In this document: piece by piece, positions 7,814 to 16,078 of the stretch
How positions within the stretch are numbered: position 1 is the stretch's first letter
Layout of the letters: every line of letters begins with the position of its first letter
NCBI RefSeq assembly: GCF_000348905.1
Contig: NZ_AOFT01000007.1
Span: 118,793-182,792 of the forward strand
DNA: 64,000 bases
Reading direction: 5' to 3'
Source of the DNA: Bhargavaea cecembensis DSE10
Lineage (GTDB): Bacteria; Bacillota; Bacilli; Bacillales_A; Planococcaceae
The notes under the pieces: model-generated
What the model was told of the DNA's origin: nothing
The model's database searches: none
The model's input: only the letters and a program-made list of their open reading frames with translations
Program-made: the position numbers and the translations under genes

Positions 7814-9840
7814 GCCTCCGTGAAGTGCGGAGTAATGGCCAGTTCAAGCCCTTCCTCCTGCTTCCTGATTCTGATTTCCCCGGAAATGCTTATTGCTTCT
7901 TTTTCTCCCTTAGAAACCGTAAAGCCGACCGGGGTATTGTAGCCCGGGGTTCGAATAATACTTGAAATTACACTTTCTTCTCCCCCGCCTTTTCCTCCGA
8001 TAACCATTTCCTTTTCTTTATCTACAGTGACCTCTGAAACTTGTAAGATTTCAAACGGAAACTTCTTCTGAATAACTTCCTGTTCCCAAGCCTTTCCCTT
8101 AATCAGTCCGGTTTCGGAACTTACATTGAGCTCTACTGCACATTCTTTGACAGGGTTCCTCATGAACAATTCAAAAGAAAGGATTACCTGGTCATTTTCA
8201 TAGACTACGTCGGGTGAAAGAGAAAATCCGGTCTTTCTCCTGCCTCCTCCACCACCAGTACCTCCGCCGCCGGTGCCCCCCTTGCCGGAAGCCTTTTTGC
8301 CAAAATTCGCTGGCGGCATCAGTTGTCGACCTAAGATTGAACCAAGTCTCGATTTTTTACTGACTGTCTTCTTATCAGCCTCATTTGATCCTTCTGCAAT
8401 TCTTTTTGATACACCTTTTCTGATCCGGTCAACAATATTGGTCCGCTGACCGCTGAGTTGGATGTCAAACCAGGCAGTATGGTCTGCTTTTTCACCTTTT
8501 CTCAAATATGCTTCGAGATCTTGCACTTCAGAATCATTCTTCATCTTGAGTTCCGAGTTTGGCACATAGATAGCAAGCAGGTATTCGTTGCCTCCAGTGT
8601 TTTCCACATTGATCAGCCACTGCCCGCTTGTTTCATAGTTAACAATCATGCCTGGCTTTCTCGTATAGCAAACAACCGGATAATTACCGGCTTCCGCTTT
8701 ATCGTGGATGTTCAGGAATGCATAGGGACTTGGGTTATTATTTGGAGGCAACATGCCCAGTTCATCATTTGTCAGTTTAACGAAAGCTACTGATCCCGCA
8801 TCCGTGTCGACAAAATCCTTCCTGATTTGTATGCGCTCAACCTTTATCTTTTCCCGATAAGAACTATTTTGAGTTTCCTTTCCGGCTGCAGTGTTGTACA
8901 AATCCTGCAATGCTCTGAATACAAATGCCATTCTGTCCCTTGAAATTTCACGGCCATTCACACTTGCTTTCAAATAATTGCCGTATTTATATTGACCGTT
9001 ATCCATCCTCGGGAAATACCATCGTTGAAAGGCTATGTTCAGATAATCTTCCGCTGATCCATTCCACCAATAGGAAGGTTCGCCTTCAACAACTGTCTTT
9101 TCAAGAAGCTGTTTTTCATCAATAAAAGGAATTATTATTTTGGTGCCCGTCTGATCCCCTGAGAACATGTCAATATTGAAGATGCTGAGCACTTTATTAA
9201 TCTCGTCCCGGTCTGTGATAGGAATGGTTGTTCCGTCGCCTGCATCGGCTCCCCACCAGGCAATTCCCCGTTTGGGCAGGTCACTGTCGGACGGAATAAT
9301 GGAATCAGCCGCTTCTTCATTCTCTACCATGGTCGCTGCAAGCCGGTCCTCATATCCATCATCTTTCCGGATTCGGGTATAGTAAAATACGAGTCCGATT
9401 CCCAATCTGAAATAGATAGTTTTTCCAAGACCCCAAGAGCCTCCGGCCCCTTCCTGGCGTTGCGGCTTACTAATTTCATAGACCAGCTTCTGAAAGTTCC
9501 CGAAATCATTATCTCTGACGTCTTTTACCGAAAGCGGCCCGGTGAGGCCCGAGGTGTTTGAATCTTCAACATAGAGACAGCTATATATCTCTTCCGTGTA
9601 ACGGCGTGTCAGAGTCTCTTTGACTCCTTCCATCTCAACGGCAAGATCCCTGACGTTAAATTCCTTAACGCCAATATCTACATTGACATGGCCTGCATCA
9701 GCTTTGCCTGCGTCAAGACTGTTCTGTACAGCCTCCCTGATCAGCAGGTCAAGTAAAGGCATATCCTCATTCTGAATCAGTCGCAATAGAGAGCTGCCGC
9801 TTTCAGACATCCTCTCGTGCTTGGCTATCTCAATTTTCAT
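7810..9840 (-). CDS. paraMORC-type GHKL ATPase
   Basis: A 676-residue protein with an N-terminal GHKL (Bergerat-fold) ATPase. The N-box is REAVQNSLDA (residues 35-44), the G1-type loop is YVEDSNTSGL (90-99) and the G2 lid is GAGGSWGLGKT (131-141). The family resembles the prokaryotic MORC/MutL-like ATPases (paraMORCs) described by Iyer, Abhiman and Aravind in restriction-modification contexts; these are thought to clamp or remodel DNA. A flexible linker, glycine-rich at about residues 515-533 (GGTGGGGTGGGGG), separates the ATPase/S5-like part from a C-terminal beta-rich domain. The gene begins two bases after the Z1-helicase stop and overlaps the next gene. Confidence 0.85.
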   Translation of the reverse strand: MKIEIAKHERMSESGSSLLRLIQNEDMPLLDLLIREAVQNSLDAGKADAGHVNVDIGVKEFNVRDLAVEMEGVKETLTRRYTEEIYSCLYVEDSNTSGLTGPLSVKDVRDNDFGNFQKLVYEISKPQRQEGAGGSWGLGKTIYFRLGIGLVFYYTRIRKDDGYEDRLAATMVENEEAADSIIPSDSDLPKRGIAWWGADAGDGTTIPITDRDEINKVLSIFNIDMFSGDQTGTKIIIPFIDEKQLLEKTVVEGEPSYWWNGSAEDYLNIAFQRWYFPRMDNGQYKYGNYLKASVNGREISRDRMAFVFRALQDLYNTAAGKETQNSSYREKIKVERIQIRKDFVDTDAGSVAFVKLTNDELGMLPPNNNPSPYAFLNIHDKAEAGNYPVVCYTRKPGMIVNYETSGQWLINVENTGGNEYLLAIYVPNSELKMKNDSEVQDLEAYLRKGEKADHTAWFDIQLSGQRTNIVDRIRKGVSKRIAEGSNEADKKTVSKKSRLGSILGRQLMPPANFGKKASGKGGTGGGGTGGGGGRRKTGFSLSPDVVYENDQVILSFELFMRNPVKECAVELNVSSETGLIKGKAWEQEVIQKKFPFEILQVSEVTVDKEKEMVIGGKGGGEESVISSIIRTPGYNTPVGFTVSKGEKEAISISGEIRIRKQEEGLELAITPHFTEA

Positions 9841-9842
9841 CT

Positions 9843-12578
9843 TTATTCCTCCACATCAGTTGCCATGCTGTCAACGAATCTTTCCAGGTCAATTGTCAGT
9901 CGCTTCGCGAAACTTTTGCCCGTCTTGGCCCCAGGAACTACTATACTGATGCCAATTGGATCCTCTGCTAACCTGGCCTTGATTTTTGGGTTATCTTTAT
10001 CGATTCTGTAAATAATCAGCAACGGAGTCTTACCCAATCCGACCATCTCTCTATAGGAATTTACAGAGCTATTGGAGATTTCGATGTTAGATGTTGTGAT
10101 ACCCGTCTCTTCCAAGTCCTCTTCTGTAAAGTCGGCATACAGATCTGAAGGGGCTCTGAGAACCCCAATTCTAAATGAGTCACTATCCCCAGAATCATCT
10201 CTTTCTTTACGCAGTATTTTTCCGACAGATACACCCGCAACTTCCCATGCCTGTCCGTCTTTGGTCCCTCCAACAATAACATTCCAGTCAGTAAACCCAA
10301 TTTCGTCTTCAACTTTTTCAAACCATTCACAAAAGACGTCCATGTCATTTAGAGCTTTGGCATTTTTGCTAACTGAATAGCGACTAAAGAATTTATCTTT
10401 GAGTACTCCAAAGCTCACACCTTTCCATACCAAAGAAGACTTATTCAAAGGACTTGGTTTTGGCGAAGGCAAAGAGTTAAGCAGCTCCTCTGTTACTCGA
10501 ACATTATTCTTCAAAATGTCCTTATCGGTATCAAATATTACAGTTTGAGTGGAAGTTCCGCTGAAATCCCAATCGGTAGTAACTGCTCCTTGACTCCGGT
10601 TTGCACTTGTGATTCTCATCCAAGATACTTTAGGCGAGTTTTTAATTCTGAGCCCGTACTCTTCAGGGGAAGCACCGCCTTCTTTGTACGTTTTCAGATC
10701 TTCTCTCAGTTCTTCTTCGAGAGTTGCCAAGAAGACAAACTTTTCTTTTGTGTCCTCAGTCATCCAAATGCGGGGATACAGTTCATAACCGTGGCGATAG
10801 CCAAACCATCTACCCATTTGCATAAGCGTGTCTGCCTGTCTGCCGACCCTTAAGAAATAAGTGCTTACCAGACCTTCAAGCGTCAGCCCTCTGCTCAGTG
10901 TGTTGCCGCCGACAACCATAAATGCAGGAGCCTTTTCCAAGCTTTGAAGTTGCCGTTTGTCCGGATATGCAAGCCTAATAAAGTTATCGTCCTCTGCTTT
11001 GCTGAACTTGCAGTTATCGATACAGAGATGAATACCTTCGTGATACTCAAGAGCATCGTCAGCATCGAGTTTGATATGGCTGACCTGCCCTTTTAATTCA
11101 AGGATTTCTGATTTAAGCTCTTCAAAAGATGGGTAATCGTTAATCTTGTCTCTTTTGACGGAGTATTCCGCGAATGAATCATACAAATTATCTACTGTAA
11201 ACTCACTTTTTTCCCGCTCATATACTTCCTCACAGATTTCCAAGATTTCCTGATCGGTCTTTTCTGCCAGCCATCCGGAAATCATATTCGCCATTTCACC
11301 ATGCACATCCGTTAGGTGGCTTGTATGAATCAGCATACTGATCGGCTTCTTATAACCATTGAAACGCATCATGGAAACTGCACAAAGAAACCATGCCACT
11401 GAATCCCTTAGGCCTGGTGTCATATGATAGGATTCTCTGTCCTTTTGCATTCCATTTATTTCCGATACCTCTTCTTCGTCTACTTTCCTAATAATATTTA
11501 GACCGCCCTGCGTATTTTCAGTGCCAAATATCTGTTTGGGACCGAAATACTCCGTGGAAGTCGGCAATAGGCCGATGAAATCTTTGGGGTATAGTGTACC
11601 AGGTCCTGCCTCATTAAGCACGTTTGCATAGGGGGTTGCTGTATAAGAGATATAGTTCATCGCACCGGCTTTTGACTTTTCAGAGCCTTCAACGAGTTTA
11701 ATGATTTGAGAGTTAATTGCTGTACGTTCTCTGCTATCGATATTTGCAGTATTGATTCCGGCCTGGTCCGCTTCATCATCAATCACCAGTATTTTCATCT
11801 GGCTTGCTTTATTCAGATCTTTATAAAGCCATTTCCTGAGGTTTTCCAGTCGTGTCTTGTTCTTTAGACATACCGTGAAGAACCGGTCTCTCGATCCTTC
11901 TTCAAAAGACAGATATTGTGTTTGATCAGAACGCGGCGATCTGTTTGACAGGTGATTCAGCGCTCTCCAGCTCAAATTACCCGGTCTGTAAGTGAGATCA
12001 CTGATCAAGCGGTTTTCCGTCTGTACCCGGAGATTATCAATAATTCCGGAAAGCACGATAAACATGTTCCATCCATGATCAGCAGCCATTGCCATTAATC
12101 CTGCCATACTGGCAGTTTTTCCGGATTGAACATGCCCGATCATCAGACCTTTTCTGGGACCGGTTTCCGTTGTATTCTGACTTAACTTCCTGAGAATAGC
12201 TAAAGTTGAATCTTCCAACTCACGAATTGCTTCTGCGCTAAAGTTCTGACTCCTTAATTTTTGCTTATAGAGTTGCCAAGAACTTTTCTCATGTTTGGGT
12301 ACTTCCAACGAACCCTGCTCAACATCACTGGATACCATGACTACTTCACGGGCCTTATCCTCAATCTCTTTTTGTTCTTTAACTATCTCTTTCCATTCAT
12401 AGGCACTGATATGATAGTTAAAGTTTCCTGTCTCGTAAATCATATCCAATAATTGTTGTAATTCTTGATCATCTTTTTTCCCATATGTGGAGATGTATTC
12501 CCAGTCTTTCCCCATATCTTTTAAATTCCTGATTGCTTTCCTTTTTTCATCAAATTTTGTAGATGAATAATCGGCCAT
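9843..12578 (-). CDS. Z1 domain-containing superfamily II helicase-like protein
   Basis: A 911-residue protein that opens the defence operon. Walker A is GHVQSGKTAS (residues 148-157), the DEAD-type box is VIDDEAD (265-271), motif III is SYTATPYAN (311-319) and the C-terminal helicase motifs are VGGNTLSRGLTLEGL (556-570) and QMGRWFGYR (587-595). The stretch between the two RecA-like halves (about 330-550) corresponds to the Z1 domain known from these systems. It should translocate on or unwind DNA during recognition or cleavage of unmethylated DNA. The start is fixed by GGGGGTTCTTTTCC upstream and the divergent promoter region. The coding sequence is clearly AT-richer than the flanking chromosome. 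Confidence 0.88.
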   Translation of the reverse strand: MADYSSTKFDEKRKAIRNLKDMGKDWEYISTYGKKDDQELQQLLDMIYETGNFNYHISAYEWKEIVKEQKEIEDKAREVVMVSSDVEQGSLEVPKHEKSSWQLYKQKLRSQNFSAEAIRELEDSTLAILRKLSQNTTETGPRKGLMIGHVQSGKTASMAGLMAMAADHGWNMFIVLSGIIDNLRVQTENRLISDLTYRPGNLSWRALNHLSNRSPRSDQTQYLSFEEGSRDRFFTVCLKNKTRLENLRKWLYKDLNKASQMKILVIDDEADQAGINTANIDSRERTAINSQIIKLVEGSEKSKAGAMNYISYTATPYANVLNEAGPGTLYPKDFIGLLPTSTEYFGPKQIFGTENTQGGLNIIRKVDEEEVSEINGMQKDRESYHMTPGLRDSVAWFLCAVSMMRFNGYKKPISMLIHTSHLTDVHGEMANMISGWLAEKTDQEILEICEEVYEREKSEFTVDNLYDSFAEYSVKRDKINDYPSFEELKSEILELKGQVSHIKLDADDALEYHEGIHLCIDNCKFSKAEDDNFIRLAYPDKRQLQSLEKAPAFMVVGGNTLSRGLTLEGLVSTYFLRVGRQADTLMQMGRWFGYRHGYELYPRIWMTEDTKEKFVFLATLEEELREDLKTYKEGGASPEEYGLRIKNSPKVSWMRITSANRSQGAVTTDWDFSGTSTQTVIFDTDKDILKNNVRVTEELLNSLPSPKPSPLNKSSLVWKGVSFGVLKDKFFSRYSVSKNAKALNDMDVFCEWFEKVEDEIGFTDWNVIVGGTKDGQAWEVAGVSVGKILRKERDDSGDSDSFRIGVLRAPSDLYADFTEEDLEETGITTSNIEISNSSVNSYREMVGLGKTPLLIIYRIDKDNPKIKARLAEDPIGISIVVPGAKTGKSFAKRLTIDLERFVDSMATDVEE

Positions 12579-12675
12579 GGAAAAGAACCCCCAATTGTTG
12601 TAATTGGAATTATATTAACATAAATTCGGGTAAAGATAATTACCTTTGCCTATCCTTTAATGGGAGATGATACCC
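12579..12675. promoter_or_regulatory. Divergent promoter/operator region of the defence island
   Basis: The AT-rich gap between the two arms of the island. On the minus strand TATAAT occurs at 12609-12614 as a -10 box, with no good -35. GATAAT at 12635-12640 is a possible plus-strand -10. Two inverted repeats stand out: CCAATT-N5-AATTGG at 12591-12607 and GGTAA-N6-TTACC at 12629-12644. They lie on either side of the minus-strand -10 and are plausible operators, but no regulator gene is encoded in the island. Confidence 0.5.
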
Positions 12676-13122
12676 ATGGCTGACCGAATTACAAAAGAAC
12701 AGCGCCGAAAGAATATGGCCGCTATACGATCTGTATCTAAACTGGAGACTCAATTTTCAAAAGCGCTATGGAAAAAAGGAATCCGCTACCGGAGAAATGT
12801 GAGAAAGCTATTCGGTTCCCCTGATATTTCTATCGAAAAATATAAGGTAGTTATCTTTATTGATTCTTGTTTTTGGCATAAATGTCCATTACACTTTACC
12901 CGGCCTAAGAGCAATCAGGAGTTTTGGGACAAAAAAATTAGCAGAAATGTTGAAAGGGATAAGGAAGTCACTAATTATTACGAAGAAAATGATTGGAATA
13001 TAATACGTTTTTGGGAACACGAAGTCAGGAAAGACTTCGAAGCCACTGTTTCCAAAGCTGTAGAATTTATTAATAATGCAAGAATCCAAAAAAGCAATAA
13101 CCGGCCATTCAACAAAGGGTAA
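12676..13122 (+). CDS. vsr: Vsr-type very short patch repair endonuclease
   Basis: About 148 residues. Family features in order are RSVSKLE (N-terminal), FGSPDIS carrying the catalytic Asp, VIFIDSCFWHKCPLH with the conserved FWH, FWDKKISRNVERD, and WNIIRFWEHEV. ATG 12676 is preferred to 12667 because GGGAG (12661-12665) is then 10 rather than 1 base away. Vsr nicks T:G mismatches made by deamination of 5-methylcytosine and usually accompanies a C5 methyltransferase, as here. In remembered E. coli Vsr the motif is THGCFWH; here the first His position is Asp (IDSCFWH). This may mark the branch that serves as a restriction nuclease rather than in repair. Confidence 0.85.
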   Translation: MADRITKEQRRKNMAAIRSVSKLETQFSKALWKKGIRYRRNVRKLFGSPDISIEKYKVVIFIDSCFWHKCPLHFTRPKSNQEFWDKKISRNVERDKEVTNYYEENDWNIIRFWEHEVRKDFEATVSKAVEFINNARIQKSNNRPFNKG

Positions 13123-13242
13123 TCAGCAAGATTGAAAGTCTGGTTAATGCTTGCTTCATTTCATCCTCGTTTAGGTGTAGAATCATCCTAGAGGGGTATG
13201 CAAGAACATAAGTTCCCATTACCTTATAGAAGGAGCAGGAAA

Positions 13243-14415
13243 ATGATATTTAAAAAAGGCGAACTCTTCAGTGGGCCCGGAGGCCTTAGCTTGGGCGCTA
13301 AAATGGCACAGCTTATTGATCCTGAGACCGGCAAGCAGCTGAAAGACTGGGGAATTGAGCATAGGTGGGCAAATGATTACGATCCGGATGCTTGTTCCAC
13401 CTTCAGACTAAATATATGTGATAAACCGGACGACTCCTCCGTTCATTGTGGACCCGTAGAAAACCTGCCGATTGGAGACAAGTCCGTATTGGGAGATATT
13501 GATTGTTTTTCATTCGGGTTCCCTTGCAATGATTACAGCCAGGTAGGGGAAAAGCATGGATTGGACGGGAAATTTGGACCGCTATATTCATACGGAGTAA
13601 AAGTACTTAGGCAATATCAGCCAAAGTTCTTTGTTGCCGAGAACGTAGGCGGATTGCAGAGTGCAAATGAAGGACAAGCATTTATACAGATATTGCTCGA
13701 GCTCAAGGATTGCGGCTACATATTGACTCCACATTTATATAAGTTTGAAGAATATGGAGTTCCTCAAGCAAGACACCGGATCATAATTGTCGGTATTAGG
13801 AATGACCTCGCAGACAAAGGCATCCACTTTAAAGTTCCTGCACCGACTATTACAACACCTTCAGAATACAGAACATCCTATGACGCAATCACAAACCCTC
13901 CGATTGCCGAAGATGCTTCTAATAATGAGTTGCCAAAGCATACAAAAAAGGTAACAGAAATGCTTAGTCATATTCCCCCGGGCGGGAATGCATGGCACCC
14001 AAGTATTCCGGAGCATCTCAGACTAAAAGTAAAAGGGGCGAAACTAAGCTCCATATACAAACGCTTGGATCCGAACCGTCCCTCCTATACAGTCACCGGA
14101 AGCGGTGGAGGCGGTACCCATATGTACCACTGGAGTGAACTGCGTGCACTTACCAACAGGGAAAGAGCACGGCTTCAGACATTCCCTGACGATTATGTAT
14201 TTGTTGGAAGCAAAGAGTCAGTACGGAAGCAGATTGGTATGGCGGTTCCGCCTAAAGGCGCTCAAATTGTGTTTGAAGCCATCCTGAAATCCTTTGCGGG
14301 AATCCAATATGATTGGGTTGAGCCTTCGTTTGACATCGATGCATTAAAAGAAAAACAACAGCTTATCTTGGAAGAGCTTTCATCAGAACACAAGCAAATG
14401 GCGTTTAATCTGTAA
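13243..14415 (+). CDS. Second DNA (cytosine-5-)-methyltransferase
   Basis: About 390 residues. Motif I is GELFSGPGGLSLG, motif IV FGFPCNDYSQVGE with the catalytic Cys, motif VI FVAENVGGL, motif VIII QARHRIIIVGI, then YKRLDPNRPSYTVTG, ARLQTFPDDY and KQIGMAVPP. Two family positions differ from the norm: PCN instead of PCQ, and QIGMAVPP instead of QIGNAVPP. ATG 13243 is chosen because AGGAGC lies six bases upstream; a longer in-frame ATG at 13198 has poor spacing. It follows vsr after about 120 bases. It is clearly different from the methyltransferase in the minus arm, so the two enzymes probably have different targets or strands. Confidence 0.9.
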   Translation: MIFKKGELFSGPGGLSLGAKMAQLIDPETGKQLKDWGIEHRWANDYDPDACSTFRLNICDKPDDSSVHCGPVENLPIGDKSVLGDIDCFSFGFPCNDYSQVGEKHGLDGKFGPLYSYGVKVLRQYQPKFFVAENVGGLQSANEGQAFIQILLELKDCGYILTPHLYKFEEYGVPQARHRIIIVGIRNDLADKGIHFKVPAPTITTPSEYRTSYDAITNPPIAEDASNNELPKHTKKVTEMLSHIPPGGNAWHPSIPEHLRLKVKGAKLSSIYKRLDPNRPSYTVTGSGGGGTHMYHWSELRALTNRERARLQTFPDDYVFVGSKESVRKQIGMAVPPKGAQIVFEAILKSFAGIQYDWVEPSFDIDALKEKQQLILEELSSEHKQMAFNL

Positions 14416-14577
14416 GTAATAGGCAGACGGAAGCGATACTGTTATCCATTGCCTTACTTATTGATTTTCGATTCTCAATCAGATGAAATTGTTGCGAACC
14501 ATCCTGCTCAGGCATTAAGAATAAAACCCCTCAACTTCACCCAACCTAATCCCAACCCTAAGAAAGGAGTGATGGGG

Positions 14578-14715
14578 TTGAACAAGAAGCTATTCGGCCT
14601 GATGTCTGTCCTGCTGTCAGCCGGCCTTCTGTTCGGTTGTGGCACCGGGGGCGATGAGCAGGAGCCAGATCCGACAGAGGAGCCTTCTGAGCAGCAGGAT
14701 CAAAACGAGGACTGA
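14578..14715 (+). CDS. Small lipoprotein of unknown function
   Basis: About 45 residues. The N-terminus NKKLFGLMSVLLSAGLLFGC is a lipoprotein signal ending in the lipobox LFGC. The short mature part is acidic and low-complexity (TGGDEQEPDPTEEPSEQQDQNED). AAAGGAG at 14563-14569 is eight bases from TTG 14578 but only two from ATG 14572, so TTG is the likelier start. It is the first gene of normal composition after the AT-rich island and is followed directly by a strong terminator, so it is probably monocistronic. Confidence 0.6.
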   Translation: MNKKLFGLMSVLLSAGLLFGCGTGGDEQEPDPTEEPSEQQDQNED

Positions 14716-14722
14716 TGCTGAG

Positions 14723-14745
14723 CACCGCCCAGGCGGTGTTTTTTT
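14723..14745 (+). terminator. Rho-independent terminator after the small lipoprotein gene
   Basis: Stem CACCGC / GCGGTG with loop CCAG, immediately followed by TTTTTTT (14739-14745). Confidence 0.85.
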
Positions 14746-14815
14746 GATGAGTTTAAAGGAATTCCGCCCGCCTTATAGAAGGCTAAGATTAGCCCTCACT
14801 GAAAGGTGGATGATG

Positions 14816-15199
14816 ATGAATTCAACTGTTTCTCCGATTGCCGGGAAGGTCAACAATGTGTTTGTTCACGTCAGCGACCTCAAGAAATCTGCAGCCTGGT
14901 ACAGCCGCTTGCTCGGTCTGCCGTTTGATGAACGTGATGTGGAGTCGCCTGTTTACAACATCCCCGTTACCTCGAAGGCCGGATTGACGCTGGATGATCA
15001 CACGTTTGATCCCGGCTTTCGCCTCCAGCCGTCTGATCATGTGCTGTTTAACTTTTATGCCGGGGATATCGACGAGGCTTACCGGTTCATTCGGGAAAAT
15101 GACATTCCGATCGCAAGAGAGATTGAGCGGATCGGCGACTTTGCCTATTTTAACTTTCGGGACCCGGACGGCAATGTTTTGATGATCTGCAATAACTAA
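14816..15199 (+). CDS. VOC-superfamily (glyoxalase/bleomycin resistance-like) protein
   Basis: About 127 residues forming one VOC module pair. NNVFVHVSDLKKSAAWYSRLLGLP opens the first beta-alpha-beta unit; HVLFNFYAGDIDEAYRFIRENDIP and YFNFRDPDGNVLMIC form the second, including the usual DPDGN turn. Metal-ligand positions (H/E) look present but the substrate is unknown; members isomerise or break C-C bonds, or bind antibiotics. Three consecutive ATG codons at 14810, 14813 and 14816 follow AAAGGTGG; the last has the best spacing. Confidence 0.75.
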   Translation: MNSTVSPIAGKVNNVFVHVSDLKKSAAWYSRLLGLPFDERDVESPVYNIPVTSKAGLTLDDHTFDPGFRLQPSDHVLFNFYAGDIDEAYRFIRENDIPIAREIERIGDFAYFNFRDPDGNVLMICNN

Positions 15200-15216
15200 T
15201 ACGATTAACAACGAAC

Positions 15217-15248
15217 AGCGCCCTCCCGCATGATGCAGGGGGGCGCTG
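15217..15248 (+). terminator. Terminator after the VOC gene
   Basis: Stem CAGCGCCC / GGGCGCTG with a 16-base loop, followed by a weak T-rich stretch. It may serve both this gene and the convergent small gene at 15258. Confidence 0.7.
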
Positions 15249-15257
15249 TTCATTTGT

Positions 15258-15446
15258 TTACTGATACGTGATGTTCCTGAGTTCTTCTTCGCCGAAGCCG
15301 TTCTCCCGCCGGAAGTTAAAGTCCCCGCCCTGCTCCTCGCGGGCTGCATGGACCGGGCCGCCCTCGTCGATCATGTTGAGGACCGCATCTTCATCACCGG
15401 GCTGGGAGCCGGTCAGGTTCGGCTTGCCGTTCGGATGCCTTACCAT
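15258..15446 (-). CDS. Small acidic hypothetical protein
   Basis: 62 residues, hydrophilic (PNLTGSQPGDEDAVLNMIDEGG), with no recognised domain. Coding status is supported by an excellent AAGGAGGG seven bases before the ATG and by a minus-strand TATAAT about 75 bases upstream (15514-15519). It lies convergent to the VOC gene. Proteins of this size and character in Bacillales are often stress or sporulation products, but nothing here shows that. Confidence 0.55.
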   Translation of the reverse strand: MVRHPNGKPNLTGSQPGDEDAVLNMIDEGGPVHAAREEQGGDFNFRRENGFGEEELRNITYQ

Positions 15447-15618
15447 ATGAATCCCTCCTTACGTTTGCTGAGCCAGAGAGACTTGGAGACAGACAACCTT
15501 TCCTGCTATCATTATACGAAAATTCCGCCCTTTTAGAAAGAAAGTTGCTTTAAAGTTTGCTGTTGTTTGCCTTTTGGGGTGAAGGGAAGAATAAGTGCTG
15601 AAGATCGGCCATGAAAAA

Positions 15619-15641
15619 GCGGACCGGTGCATCCGGTCCGC
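15619..15641 (-). terminator. Terminator of the DUF6509-like gene
   Basis: Perfect 9-bp stem GCGGACCGG / CCGGTCCGC. On the minus strand it is followed by TTTTTC. It sits five bases past the stop at 15646. Confidence 0.85.
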
Positions 15642-15645
15642 GGGG

Positions 15646-15930
15646 TCATGCGTCCTTATGGGTACGGCAGTAATCGAGGACCTCTTTTTCCTCGTCTTCT
15701 TCAAGCGCGAAGCCCATTGCCTTGCCGGTGGCAGCTTCGATGAAGTCGTAATTCGCAATCCATTCGCGGCCGTCGTGGGCAGCAAACAGGACGCGGAGTT
15801 TCACGCCGCCTTCCGTGTACAGCTCGTCCTCTTCGTCGAGGTCGAGATCCAGGAAGAACTCATAGCGGTCCCCTTCGATGATTCCCGTCGGGTCGTTCAG
15901 AAGCTCGACCGTGTGGCCCGTGATTTCCAT
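15646..15930 (-). CDS. Conserved hypothetical protein (DUF6509-like)
   Basis: About 94 residues, strongly acidic (LDLDLDEEDELYTEGG), beginning MEITGHTVELLNDPTGIIEG. It resembles small Bacillaceae proteins listed as DUF6509; this is recalled, not checked. Start 15930 is chosen since GGAAGG is nine bases upstream, whereas the longer start at 15939 touches it. The gene is monocistronic with its own terminator and is divergent from htrA. Confidence 0.6.
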   Translation of the reverse strand: MEITGHTVELLNDPTGIIEGDRYEFFLDLDLDEEDELYTEGGVKLRVLFAAHDGREWIANYDFIEAATGKAMGFALEEDEEKEVLDYCRTHKDA

Positions 15931-16078
15931 GTGCAACATCCTTCCGTTCCGTGATGGTGGTTATATTATACCCGAGAGGGACGCGCGGGACGCGGGGAAA
16001 TCCAATAAAAGCATTGTTAATAGTTTGTTCATATCTGTCCCTTAAAGTGGAGTTAACAGAAGCAAGGAGGAAGTGCAG

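Noticed and set aside
3821..14577. The defence island considered as a prophage or integrative element
   Set aside because: No integrase, recombinase, structural phage gene, direct-repeat attachment sites or tRNA at the borders could be seen. Horizontal transfer is suggested only by base composition.
14416..14577. Gap after the second C5 methyltransferase examined for gene remnants or an attachment site
   Set aside because: Low-information sequence without repeats, hairpins or a translated remnant that I could recognise.
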